Origin: JASLEW01 sp963732005
GTDB taxonomy: Bacteria; Acidobacteriota; Thermoanaerobaculia; Multivoradales; UBA5704
Assembly: GCA_963732005.1 (NCBI GenBank)
Contig: CAVSXT010000003.1
Coordinates: 1,240,001 to 1,304,000, forward strand
Length of the DNA: 64,000 nt
Reading direction: 5' to 3'
Below, one piece after another: positions 8,611 through 17,683 of this stretch (position 1 is its first letter; the number at the start of each line of letters is the position of its first letter). Made by a program: the position numbers and the translations under genes. Under the pieces are notes generated by a model. It was not told the origin of the DNA. It searched no databases and saw only the letters and a list, made by a program, of their open reading frames with translations.

Positions 8611-8732
8611 CAGAGCGGCTCGCGGGGCGGTGCATCCGGCGCCCCGCGGCGGATCTCTTCGAGGCTCGGAAAGTCATCCGCCCAGGCGCCGGCAAGGCGC
8701 GCGATCGCCGGTGGCCACTTGGCCAAGGGCAT
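8610..8732 (-). CDS. Short VapB-like antitoxin
   Basis: This 40-residue frame (ATG at 8732) was found by reading upstream of the PIN toxin. It contains WADDFPSLEEIRRG and ends APPREPL, which resembles the C-terminal toxin-wrapping tail of several VapB-type antitoxins. A DNA-binding N-terminal domain is missing or very short. A GTG at 8762 in the same frame would add ten residues (VSTRLQKPVQ). The TGATG junction couples it to the toxin gene. Either it is a minimal antitoxin or the remnant of a longer one. Confidence 0.5.
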   Translation of the reverse strand: MPLAKWPPAIARLAGAWADDFPSLEEIRRGAPDAPPREPL

Positions 8733-8749
8733 TTGTACTGGCTTCTGCA

Positions 8750-8765
8750 ATCGTGTTGACACGAT
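8750..8765. promoter_or_regulatory. Palindromic operator between the two toxin-antitoxin loci
   Basis: ATCGTGT (8750-8756), a 2-base centre and ACACGAT (8759-8765) form a perfect 7-2-7 inverted repeat. It covers the -35 box of the higBA-like promoter, so a bound dimer would block polymerase. HigA-type antitoxins bind such palindromes and repress their own operon. It also lies at the 5' end of the divergent vapBC-like unit and could affect both. Binding is inferred. Confidence 0.55.
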
Positions 8766-8784
8766 ATCCGCCTTGGACGATACT
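8756..8784 (+). promoter_or_regulatory. Sigma-70-type promoter of the higBA-like operon
   Basis: TTGACA (8756-8761) is a consensus -35. A 17-base spacer leads to GATACT (8779-8784) as -10. The GTG start of the toxin gene follows after exactly 6 bases, so the transcript would begin at or next to the start codon (leaderless). Confidence 0.6.
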
Positions 8785-8790
8785 CAGACC

Positions 8791-9147
8791 GTGGCCGAGA
8801 TCGTCGTCACCGACGAATTCAAGGGCTGGTATGAAGCCATGTCGATCGACGAGCAGGAGTCAGTCTTCCGTGCAGTGACCCTGCTAGAGGACTTGGGAAC
8901 GAAGCTCGGATTCCCATATTCCAGCGCAATTCAGGGATCCCGGTATCCGTTGCGGGAGCTGCGCGTCCAGCATCGGGGCCGGCCGTACCGAGTGTTCTAT
9001 GCCTTTGATCCCGAGCGGCAGGCGGTGCTGCTGCTGGGTGGGGACAAGAGCGACAAGGCGCGGTTCTACGAAGAGAATGTGCCCCGGGCGGAGGTGCTTT
9101 GGGAACGGTACCTTCACGAGCGCTCCACAGAGCGATCCAAGGAGTGA
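8791..9147 (+). CDS. higB: HigB-like (RelE/ParE superfamily, Gp49 type) toxin
   Basis: The GTG at 8791 is chosen because it lies 6 bases after the -10 box and gives the usual length of 118 residues. The sequence VAEIVVTDEFKGWYEAM, then LLEDLGTKLGFPYSSAI, then LRELRVQHRGRPYRVFYAFD and LLLGGDKSDKARFYEENVP matches the widespread Gp49-like toxin family throughout. These toxins cut mRNA on the ribosome. The Arg-rich LRVQHRGRPYR strand holds the residues expected to be catalytic. The antitoxin gene follows after 6 bases; the reversed toxin-first order is characteristic of higBA. Confidence 0.88.
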   Translation: MAEIVVTDEFKGWYEAMSIDEQESVFRAVTLLEDLGTKLGFPYSSAIQGSRYPLRELRVQHRGRPYRVFYAFDPERQAVLLLGGDKSDKARFYEENVPRAEVLWERYLHERSTERSKE

Positions 9148-9153
9148 CGAAAA

Positions 9154-9456
9154 ATGGCCGTCCATCGATGGAAGGACCTGCAGCACAAGATGGGGACAGC
9201 GCGGCGCAAGCAGCTTCGCCGAGAGATCGAGCAGGAGGTCCTCGACATGGACCTTCGTGGACTACGAGAACTGGTGGGCAAGACCCAGAAGGACATCGCC
9301 ATCCTGGTCGAGCGAACTCAGGGTCACGTTTCCGAGACCGAGCGACGAAGTGACCACCGGCTCTCCACGCTGCGGAAGTACGTCGAGGCGCTCGGTGGCG
9401 AGCTCGAGGTTGTCGCTAACTTCGGAGACAAGCGGATTCGCCTCCACAGCGTGTGA
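9154..9456 (+). CDS. higA: HigA-like XRE-family antitoxin
   Basis: The ATG at 9154 follows AAGGAG with suitable spacing. The 100-residue product has an N-terminal linker (MAVHRWKDLQHKM) and an XRE helix-turn-helix in residues 35-85 (LRELVGKTQKDIAILVERTQGHVSETERRSD, read across the two helices). It ends ALGGELEVVANFGDKRIRLHSV, the dimer strand common in this antitoxin family. It should neutralise the toxin just upstream and bind the palindrome at 8750-8765. The TA region is a little less GC-rich than its surroundings, which would fit horizontal gain. Confidence 0.87.
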   Translation: MAVHRWKDLQHKMGTARRKQLRREIEQEVLDMDLRGLRELVGKTQKDIAILVERTQGHVSETERRSDHRLSTLRKYVEALGGELEVVANFGDKRIRLHSV

Positions 9457-9464
9457 GCGGCTGC

Positions 9465-9490
9465 CCGGCCGGGGTAGATGCACCGGCCGG
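9465..9490. terminator. Hairpin between convergent genes
   Basis: CCGGCCGG at 9465-9472 and again at 9483-9490 can pair across a 10-base loop, between the convergent higA-like gene and the B3/B4-domain gene. There is no T-tract. It could end transcription from both sides. Confidence 0.35.
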
Positions 9491-9494
9491 AGCT

Positions 9495-10295
9495 TCAAGG
9501 CGGATCCTGGCCCGCCTCGCCTAGGTCCAGCTCGGTGGCCGCCGCATCCAGGACCGCCACGTGCGCCTCGCCGCCGCAGCAGCGCGTGATGCGAGCCGCG
9601 AGGTCGGCGAGAGCCTGCTCGAGATCGGCGCGACCGGTCGGGGGAAGGGCCTCGAGGACCAGCACCGCGTCGCGGGTCGTCTTCGACAGCTTGGTGCGGT
9701 CCGCCTCCCGCCAGTTCCAGCGCCGGCAGATGGCCGCGACGTCGTCACGGTAGATGACCTCTCCCGGGTGCGGCGGGCGGGCCTCCGCGTCGCCGAGCAG
9801 GCGCACCGGCGGCTCGGCCTCGCCGGCGCGGCAGAGGACGATGTCGCCGCGCACCTGCGCCAGGTCCTCGCCGCCGGCAGGCAGCAGACGCTCGAGCGAG
9901 ACGGCGTTGTAGAGGTCCACCAGGGGGTTGATCGACCGCAGGGGCTCCCCGCTGGCCACCCGGCGCAGCAGGCTCTCGATCGAGGAAGGGCTCTTCTTCG
10001 GGCTGGCGCCGAACTGCCGGTAGGCCTCCCGCCAGCAGGCGATGCGCGGCTCCTGCGCCAAGGCGCCGCCCGCCAAGGCGCCAAGCGCCGTGCGCGCAGC
10101 GGCCTCCGCCCGCCGCAGCAGGGCCTCGATCTCGGTGCTCGCGGTGTGCCCGGCGTTCGCGGAGTTCTCGGCGTCCTCGGCGTTCGCGGCGCTCGTAGGG
10201 GTACCGCCGGAGTTGTCGCAGCCGCGCACGCGCACCACCCCGACCAGCGCCGCCGGGAACAGCGCCAGCACCTCCGGTGCGATTCTCAGCCTCAT
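9495..10295 (-). CDS. Stand-alone B3/B4 tRNA-binding-domain protein
   Basis: The ATG at 10295 gives 266 residues, starting 14 bases after the PLP decarboxylase stop. The core (residues ~110-250) reads SINPLVDLYNAVSLERLLPAGGEDL, then GEVIYRDDVAAICRRWNWREADRTKLS and VLVLEAL. This is the B3/B4 fold of the phenylalanyl-tRNA synthetase beta subunit in its free-standing form. In the synthetase the fold edits mischarged tRNA; free proteins may deacylate tRNA or bind an amino acid, but this is not established. The N-terminus holds a 9-base tandem repeat encoding an Asn/Ala/Glu tract. It is the last gene of the pil operon. Confidence 0.72.
   Translation of the reverse strand: MRLRIAPEVLALFPAALVGVVRVRGCDNSGGTPTSAANAEDAENSANAGHTASTEIEALLRRAEAAARTALGALAGGALAQEPRIACWREAYRQFGASPKKSPSSIESLLRRVASGEPLRSINPLVDLYNAVSLERLLPAGGEDLAQVRGDIVLCRAGEAEPPVRLLGDAEARPPHPGEVIYRDDVAAICRRWNWREADRTKLSKTTRDAVLVLEALPPTGRADLEQALADLAARITRCCGGEAHVAVLDAAATELDLGEAGQDPP
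10141..10203. repeat. 9-base tandem repeat inside the B3/B4 gene
   Basis: Six to seven degenerate units with a period of 9 (for example CCGGCGTTC, GCGGAGTTC, TCGGCGTCC, TCGGCGTTC) encode a three-residue repeat (SAA/NAE/DAE/NSA/NAG/HTA) in a region without known fold. Confidence 0.7.
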
Positions 10296-10309
10296 CGGGC
10301 GGCGGGGCC

Positions 10310-11883
10310 TCAGCGGCCGGTGGCCGCCGCGTCGCGCTCTTCCCGCAGCGCCACCAGGATGGCCTTGGCCGACAGGTCGACGTCGGCATCCGTGGTCGAC
10401 CAGTTGGAGATCGAGACGCGCATCGCGGCCATGCCGTGCCAGGTGGTGCCTCCCAGCCAGCAAACGCCCTGCCGCTGCACCCGGCGGATGACCGCGCGGG
10501 TCAGCTCGTCGTCTGTGGCCGACGCGGCGGCGGCGCCGGCCGCGCCCTGGAAGCGCACCAGCACCTGGTTGAGCACCACCTCGTTGAGCACCTCCACCCC
10601 CGGCTCGGCGGCCAGGGCCTCCGCCATCCTGCGGGCAAGACGGCAGCAACGCTCGACCAGGTCCGCGACGCCCTGCCGGCCCAGCGACCGCAGCGCCGCG
10701 TAGACGGCAAAGCCGCGCGCCCGGCGCGAGAACTCCGGCACCCAGTCGAGGGCGTCGCGCCCCTCGTTTTGCTGCAGGTAGGTGGCGGTGGCGGTCATCG
10801 CGGCGCGGTGCGCGCCGGCGTCGGCAACCGCCACGATCCCCGAGTCGTATGGCACGTTGAGCCATTTGTGGGCGTCGGTCGCCCACGAGTCGGCCAGCGC
10901 CGCGCCAGCGGCGAGGTGGCGCAGCCGGGGGCTGGCGGCCGCCCACAGGCCGAAGGCACCGTCGACGTGCAGCCAGGCGCCGTGCCGGCGGGTCAGCTCG
11001 GCGATCTCGACCAGCGGGTCGCAGGCGCCGGTGTTGACGTTGCCCACCTGGGCGCAGACCAGCGCAGGGGCGCCGCTTCCCGCCGCGAGCCGCCGCGCCA
11101 GCGCCGGCGGCGACAGCCGCCCCTGGCCGTCGGCCTCGACGCTCTCGACCGCGCGGCTGCCCAGGCCGAGCAGGCGGAGGGCCCGGAACAGGGTGACGTG
11201 GGCCTCCGCCCCGGCCAGGATGCGCAGCGGCGGCGCCCCGGCCAGGCCGTCCTCGCCGACGTCCCAGCCGGCGCGGGCGAGCAGCGCGTGGCGGGCGGCG
11301 GCGAGGGCGGTGACGTGGGCCATCTGACAGCCGGTGACGAAGCCGACTCCGGCCGTCGCGGGCAGGCCGAGCAGCTCCAGGATCCAGGCGGCGGCGGTCT
11401 CCTCGACCACCGCCGCGGCCGGCGAGACGGAGTAGGTTCCCGGGTTCTGGTCCCAGGTGCTGGCCAGCCAGTCGGCGCCCAGGGCGGCCGGCAGGCTGCC
11501 GCCGATGACGAAGCCGAAGTAGCGCGGTCCGGCGCTGCCGATCAGCCCCGCATCGGCCCCCGCCGCCAGCTCGCGCAGCACCGCGGCCGGTTCCACACCC
11601 TGCTCGGCCAGCGGCGCGCTGAGCCGGGCGCGCAGCTCGGCAAGCGTCGCCCGCTCGCCCACCGGCCGGCCGGGGAGGCCCTCGAGGTAGGACACCGCCA
11701 GCTCGCAGGCCGTGCGCGCCGCCGCCACCGCCGCGACCGCCGCGGCCGGCCCCGCTCCGATCCCCGCGGCCGGTGGCGACTCCGGCGCCGGCGAGCCCGG
11801 CGTCTCCCCCGGTTGCGGCGCACCCTGATCGAGGACCGAGGCGTTTGACTCCATGTCGGGTTTCTCCGGGATCGGCTCGGCCA

Positions 11884-11884
<1 letters not shown>
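10310..11884 (-). CDS. PLP-dependent group II decarboxylase (aromatic amino acid decarboxylase-like)
   Basis: The 524-residue protein has a Pro/Ala-rich leader to about residue 45. The group II decarboxylase fold follows: GPRYFGFVIGGSLPAAL, then DQNPGTYSVSPAAAVVEE, GFVTGCQMAHVTAL, HVDGAFGLWAAASP with the cofactor-contacting Asp, and the Schiff-base lysine in SWATDAHKWLNVPYDSG. The family decarboxylates amino acids such as tyrosine, tryptophan or dopa, or acts as an aldehyde synthase; the substrate cannot be told from sequence. Its ATG overlaps the pilR stop by one base (TGATG), so its expression is tied to the pilus regulator, an unusual pairing. Confidence 0.83.
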
Positions 11885-13266
<1,382 letters not shown>

Positions 13267-13286
13267 GGCAAGCGGGGGGCGGCCGA

Positions 13287-15068
13287 TCAGCCGGCGATCT
13301 CGACGGGGTGAACGGGATGGACCGCCGGCGCGCCGTGCGGCGCGGCAGCGGGCTGAACCGCCGGTGCGCCATGGGCCGCCGGCGCGAGCGCGGCGCCGGC
13401 GCCGACGAGCTCGTGGTGGTGCCGGCGGAGCGGCTCGCCGGGGCCGGCGGCGGGCAGCTCGACGGTGATGGTGGTGCCGCCGCCGGGAGTGCTCTCGGCC
13501 CGTAGCCGGCCGCCGTGATCCTGGACGATGCGGTAGACGATGGCCATGCCGATGCCGGTGCCGCCGTCGAAGAAGGATTGGAAGGGATGGAACAGGTTGG
13601 CCCGCTGCGACTCGGGCATGCCGCGGCCGGTGTCGACGACCTGCAGGCGGTAGACGTCGCCGTCGAGCCTGCCGACCAGGCGGAAGGTGCCGCCTTCGGG
13701 CATCGCCCGCAGGGAGTTGCGCGCCAGGTTCCAGAAGATCTGGCTCACCTGGTCGGGGTCGGCGACCAGATGCGCCGACGGCGGCTGCAGGTCGAGCTCC
13801 AGGCGATGGCGCGCCGACACCTCCTCGCTGTTGGCGAGCAGCTCCATGTTCTCGGTCAGCAGGCGGGCGATGTCGAACGGCACGCTGGTGCGGTCGCGCG
13901 GCCGGGCGAAGCGCAGGAAGCCCTTGATGGTGCGGTCCAGCCGCTGGCTCTCCTTGAGCAGGATCTCGATCAGCCGGCGCTGCGAGGCATCGCCGGGCAG
14001 CGAGGTCGACAGCATCTGCACCGAGCCGGAGATCGCCGCCAGCGGATTGCCGATCTCGTGCGCCAGGCCGGCGGCAAGCTCGCCGACCGCCGCCATGCGG
14101 TCCTTGAGGCGCAGCTCGTCCTGCATCCGGCGCCAGCCGGTCAGGTCCTGGAAGATCAGGATGTAGCCGCGATGGGCGCCGAAGGCGTCGTTGAGGCGCG
14201 AGACCGAGAAGCCGACGTAGACGTTGTCGTCGTCATAGGGTACCTGGACCTCCACCCGCAGCCTCTCCTGGTGCTCGCTGGCCGCCGTCAGCTCGGCCCA
14301 CCGCTCGGCGGAGAGCAGCCCCGATTCGGTGGCCGGGGCGCCGATCAGCCGGTCGTCGGATTGGCGCAGGATCGCCAGGCCCGCCTGGTTGATGCTGGTG
14401 ATCACGCCGGCGAGATCGGTGGTGATCAGGCCGCTGCTGATCGATTGGATGACGTCGCGGTGCACCACCTGCAGGTCCGCCAGGTGCTCGCTCTTGACCT
14501 CCAGCTCGCGCTCGGCGCGGGTGGCGTTGTGCGCCAAAAAGGAGGTGAGCAGCGCCATGGCATAGAAGCCGAGGAAATGGATCGCCAGGTTGTAGGCGAC
14601 CCGCCAGCCGGAGATCAGCTCGGTCAAGCCCTCCACCGGCCGCAGCCAGCCCGCCGACAGCGACAGCACCAGGGAGGCATAGAGCAGGAAGGCGCAGCTC
14701 GCGACGGTGACGCCGGCGCGTCGCCGCAGCAGCGTCGAGGCGACCGCGATGATCACCAGGTAGACGAGCGAGAAGGGGCTCGCGACGCCGCCCAGGTAGT
14801 AGACCATCACGGTGATCAGCAGCAGGTCGCCGACGAACTGGATGTAGGCATGGGCGACCAGGTGCTGGCGCAGCAGGCCCAGCAGGCCGATGTAGACCAG
14901 GGTGGCGGCGAAGGTGGTGCCGGCGAGCAGCGCCACGTAGTGCGTTGCCTCGGCCGGGAAGGAGTCGGGGTGCGCCAGCACCACCAGGAAGAAAGGCAGC
15001 AGCACGCTGGCCACCGCCACCACGCGGACGGCGATGTACCAGCGGAGGTTGCGCTCCAATATGGTCAT
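13287..15068 (-). CDS. pilS: PilS-like membrane sensor histidine kinase
   Basis: The 593-residue protein begins with six predicted membrane helices (residues ~10-180), as in PilS. A coiled linker (ERELEVKSEHLADLQVVHRDV), a PAS domain (ISSGLITTDLAGVITSINQAG) and a HisKA/HATPase core follow. The phospho-acceptor is the His near residue 336 in LAAGLAHEIGNPLAAISGS, with N box NLARNSLRAMPEGG and G boxes DTGRGMP and GGTGIGMAI. The last 60 residues are a low-complexity His/Ala/Pro tail with repeated HGAPAVQP-like units. It should phosphorylate the PilR-like regulator encoded next. Confidence 0.92.
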   Translation of the reverse strand: MTILERNLRWYIAVRVVAVASVLLPFFLVVLAHPDSFPAEATHYVALLAGTTFAATLVYIGLLGLLRQHLVAHAYIQFVGDLLLITVMVYYLGGVASPFSLVYLVIIAVASTLLRRRAGVTVASCAFLLYASLVLSLSAGWLRPVEGLTELISGWRVAYNLAIHFLGFYAMALLTSFLAHNATRAERELEVKSEHLADLQVVHRDVIQSISSGLITTDLAGVITSINQAGLAILRQSDDRLIGAPATESGLLSAERWAELTAASEHQERLRVEVQVPYDDDNVYVGFSVSRLNDAFGAHRGYILIFQDLTGWRRMQDELRLKDRMAAVGELAAGLAHEIGNPLAAISGSVQMLSTSLPGDASQRRLIEILLKESQRLDRTIKGFLRFARPRDRTSVPFDIARLLTENMELLANSEEVSARHRLELDLQPPSAHLVADPDQVSQIFWNLARNSLRAMPEGGTFRLVGRLDGDVYRLQVVDTGRGMPESQRANLFHPFQSFFDGGTGIGMAIVYRIVQDHGGRLRAESTPGGGTTITVELPAAGPGEPLRRHHHELVGAGAALAPAAHGAPAVQPAAAPHGAPAVHPVHPVEIAG

Positions 15069-15168
15069 CGAATGATCGGATCCGTGCCCCGCCGCTACGG
15101 CATCGCGCCGGCTAGCGGCGGGTCCTCGAGTCCGAGAAGGATTCTAGTGTTCCGAGGTCGCCGGGCCG

Positions 15169-16374
15169 TTATCCGATCTTCGACAGCACGTCGTAGAGCG
15201 GCAGGTACATGGCGGTCACGATGCAGCCGATGACCGCGCCCAGGACGGTGATCATCAGCGGCTCGATCAGCTTCATCAGGCCAGCCACCGCGGTATCGAC
15301 CTCCTCCTCGTAGAAGTCGGCGATCTTCGACAGCATCTGGTCGAGGGCGCCGGTTTGCTCGCCGACGTTGATCATCTGCACCACCATGGCCGGGAAGACC
15401 TTGGTTTCGGCCAGCGGCTCGCTGACCGTCTTGCCCTCCTCGACGCTCTTGCGCACCGCCATGATCGCGTCCTCGACGATGGCGTTGCCGGCGGTCTTGG
15501 CGGTGATCTCGAGGCCGTCCAGAATCGGTACGCCCGAGGCCGTCAGGGTGGCCAGGGTGCGGCAGAAGCGGGCCACCGCGATCTTGCGCAGCAGCATGCC
15601 GATCACCGGGATCTTGAGCAGCCCGCCGTCGATGATCCGGCGGCCGCGGTAGGTCCTGTGCCAGCGCATGATGGCGATGACCCCGGCGATGATGATGGCG
15701 ATGATGAAGATGAAGTAGCGGCCGACGATGTTGCTGGCCCCCACCACCACGCGGGTGAGCAGCGGCATCTCGCCGCCCAGGCCGGCGAAGAGCTGGGTGA
15801 ACACCGGGATGACCTTCCACAGGATGATGAACACCACGAAGGCGGCGATGACGATGACCGACACCGGATAGATCAGCGCCGATTTCACCTGGCCCTTGAG
15901 CTTGACCGCTTTCTCGATGTAGGTGGAAAGCCTTTGCAGGATGACGTCCAGGATGCCGCCCGCCTCGCCGGCCGCGACCATGTTGACGTACAGGTTGTCG
16001 AACGCCTTGGGATGCTTCTTCATCGCGTCGGCGAGCGAGGACCCGGATTCGACGTCGGAGCGCACGCCCTGGATCACCGCCTGGAAGGTGCGGTTCTCCT
16101 CCTGGTCGCCGAGGATCTCCAGGCACTGCACCAGCGGCAGGCCGGCGTCGAGCATGACCGAGAACTGGCGCGTAAAAATGGCGACGCGCTTCTGGGCTAT
16201 GCCCCGCGGCAGGCGGGGCAGGAGCTTGATCTCCCGCCCCCGCTCGCGGATCGTCGTCACCTGGATCTGCTGGCGTCTGAGGACGGCGATCGCCGCCGCC
16301 TGGGAATCGGCCAGCAGCTGGCCCTCCTGGGTTTGACCGGCCCGCGTCCGGCCTTTCCATACGAAGCTGGGCAT
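15169..16374 (-). CDS. pilC: Type IV pilus inner-membrane platform protein PilC
   Basis: The 401-residue protein has the two repeated T2SSF domains of the family. The N-terminus reads MPSFVWKGRTRAGQTQEGQL and the first domain has IFTRQFSVMLDAGLPLVQCLEIL. Membrane helices lie around residues 170-190 and 220-240 and at the C-terminus (MITVLGAVIGCIVTAMYLPL). PilC anchors the pilus motor ATPases at the membrane. GGGAG before the ATG acts as ribosome site. The gene follows pilT by 52 bases and precedes pilS by 100 bases in the same direction. Length is normal. Confidence 0.94.
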   Translation of the reverse strand: MPSFVWKGRTRAGQTQEGQLLADSQAAAIAVLRRQQIQVTTIRERGREIKLLPRLPRGIAQKRVAIFTRQFSVMLDAGLPLVQCLEILGDQEENRTFQAVIQGVRSDVESGSSLADAMKKHPKAFDNLYVNMVAAGEAGGILDVILQRLSTYIEKAVKLKGQVKSALIYPVSVIVIAAFVVFIILWKVIPVFTQLFAGLGGEMPLLTRVVVGASNIVGRYFIFIIAIIIAGVIAIMRWHRTYRGRRIIDGGLLKIPVIGMLLRKIAVARFCRTLATLTASGVPILDGLEITAKTAGNAIVEDAIMAVRKSVEEGKTVSEPLAETKVFPAMVVQMINVGEQTGALDQMLSKIADFYEEEVDTAVAGLMKLIEPLMITVLGAVIGCIVTAMYLPLYDVLSKIG

Positions 16375-16426
16375 GGTGAAGCTCCCTATGCCGGGGTTGC
16401 CGGCGCCGCTGCGATCATGATCGGCC

Positions 16427-17524
16427 TCAAGTCTGCATCGCCGGGCTCACGGTGGACGGGCCGCGCGCGATGATCTCCTGCAGCTCCTCCGGGTGGGAGG
16501 AGCGCGACATGGCGGTCTCCAGGGTGATCATGCGGCGGAAGTAGAGGGCGGCGAGCGATTGGTTGAAGGTCTGCATGCCGTGCTTGGCCTGGCCGGCCTG
16601 CATCATGCCGTAGATCTGGTGCACCTTGTCCTCGCGGATCAGGTTGCGGATCGCCGCGCTCGGCACCAGGATCTCCATCGCCAGCGCGCGCCCCTTGCCG
16701 CCGACGCGCGGCAGCAGCGCCTGGCAAAGGATGCCTTCCAGCACCAGCGACAGCTGGGCGCGGATCTGGGCCTGCTGGTGCGCCGGGAAGACGTCGATGA
16801 TGCGGTTGATCGACTGCGCCGCCGAGTTGGTGTGCAGGGTGGCGAAGGTGAGGTGGCCGGTCTCGGCGATGCGCAGCGCCGCCTCGACGGTCTCGAGGTC
16901 GCGCATCTCGCCGATCAGCACCACGTCGGGGTCCTGGCGCAGGGCCGAGCGCAGGGCGTTCTCGAAGCTATGGGTGTCGGCGTGGATCTCGCGCTGGTTG
17001 ACGATGCAGTTCTTGTGGCTGTGCAGGTACTCGACGGGGTCCTCGACGGTGACGATGTGCTCGTGGCGCTCACGATTGACCTTGTCGAGCATCGCGGCCA
17101 GGGTGGTGGACTTGCCGGAGCCGGTCGGGCCGGTGACCAGCACCAGGCCGCGCGGCTTCTCGCACATCCGCTCGATCACCGGCGGCAGGCCGAGCTCGCG
17201 GAAGCCGCGGATCTCGAAAGGGATCTGGCGGAACACCGCGGCGATGGCGCCGCGCTGGTGGAAGATGTTGCCGCGGAAGCGGGCCAGGCCCTTGAGGCCG
17301 AAGGAGAGGTCGATCTCGAGGTTCTCCTCCAGGCGGTGCTTCTGGTTGTCGGTGAGGATCGAGTAACAGAGCTGCTTGGTCTCGGTGGGGGTCAGCGGCG
17401 GCAGGTTCATCTGCCGCAGCACGCCGTCGACGCGCACCTGGGGCGAGGAGTTGGTGGTGATGTGCAGGTCGGAGCCGCCCTGCCCCACCATGTCCTTGAG
17501 CAATTGGTTGAGCGTCGGAAGCAT
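16427..17524 (-). CDS. pilT: Twitching-motility retraction ATPase PilT
   Basis: The 365-residue protein shows the full PilT set: N-terminal MLPTLNQLLKDMVGQGGSDLHIT, Walker A GPTGSGKST near residue 131, Asp box and His motifs around TVEDPVEYLH and ATLHTN, Walker B VLIGEMRDLET, and the late AIRNLIREDK segment needed for retraction. AAGGAG lies 8 bases upstream of the ATG. PilT powers pilus retraction and so twitching. It heads a six-gene minus-strand operon, with no pilB or pilin gene in view. Confidence 0.95.
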   Translation of the reverse strand: MLPTLNQLLKDMVGQGGSDLHITTNSSPQVRVDGVLRQMNLPPLTPTETKQLCYSILTDNQKHRLEENLEIDLSFGLKGLARFRGNIFHQRGAIAAVFRQIPFEIRGFRELGLPPVIERMCEKPRGLVLVTGPTGSGKSTTLAAMLDKVNRERHEHIVTVEDPVEYLHSHKNCIVNQREIHADTHSFENALRSALRQDPDVVLIGEMRDLETVEAALRIAETGHLTFATLHTNSAAQSINRIIDVFPAHQQAQIRAQLSLVLEGILCQALLPRVGGKGRALAMEILVPSAAIRNLIREDKVHQIYGMMQAGQAKHGMQTFNQSLAALYFRRMITLETAMSRSSHPEELQEIIARGPSTVSPAMQT

Positions 17525-17683
17525 CCAGCCTACTCCTTGGGGCAGCCGCCAGCCGCGATAGCATGCGAGCGGTGCGGAAAACGCAGCGCGTCGAGCGCCT
17601 CTAACTACCGGCGCGGCAAGAATCTTGAGCCCATCTTACACCACCCGCCGAAGCCACGGGAAGCCGCCGGTTGACAAGCGGCG

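Noticed and set aside
13515..15233. Long plus-strand frame opposite pilS (572 residues)
   Set aside because: It is antisense to a clear histidine kinase and has the composition of a GC-rich shadow frame. Similar long frames lie opposite the pil, dap, AddA/AddB and SEDS-PBP genes.
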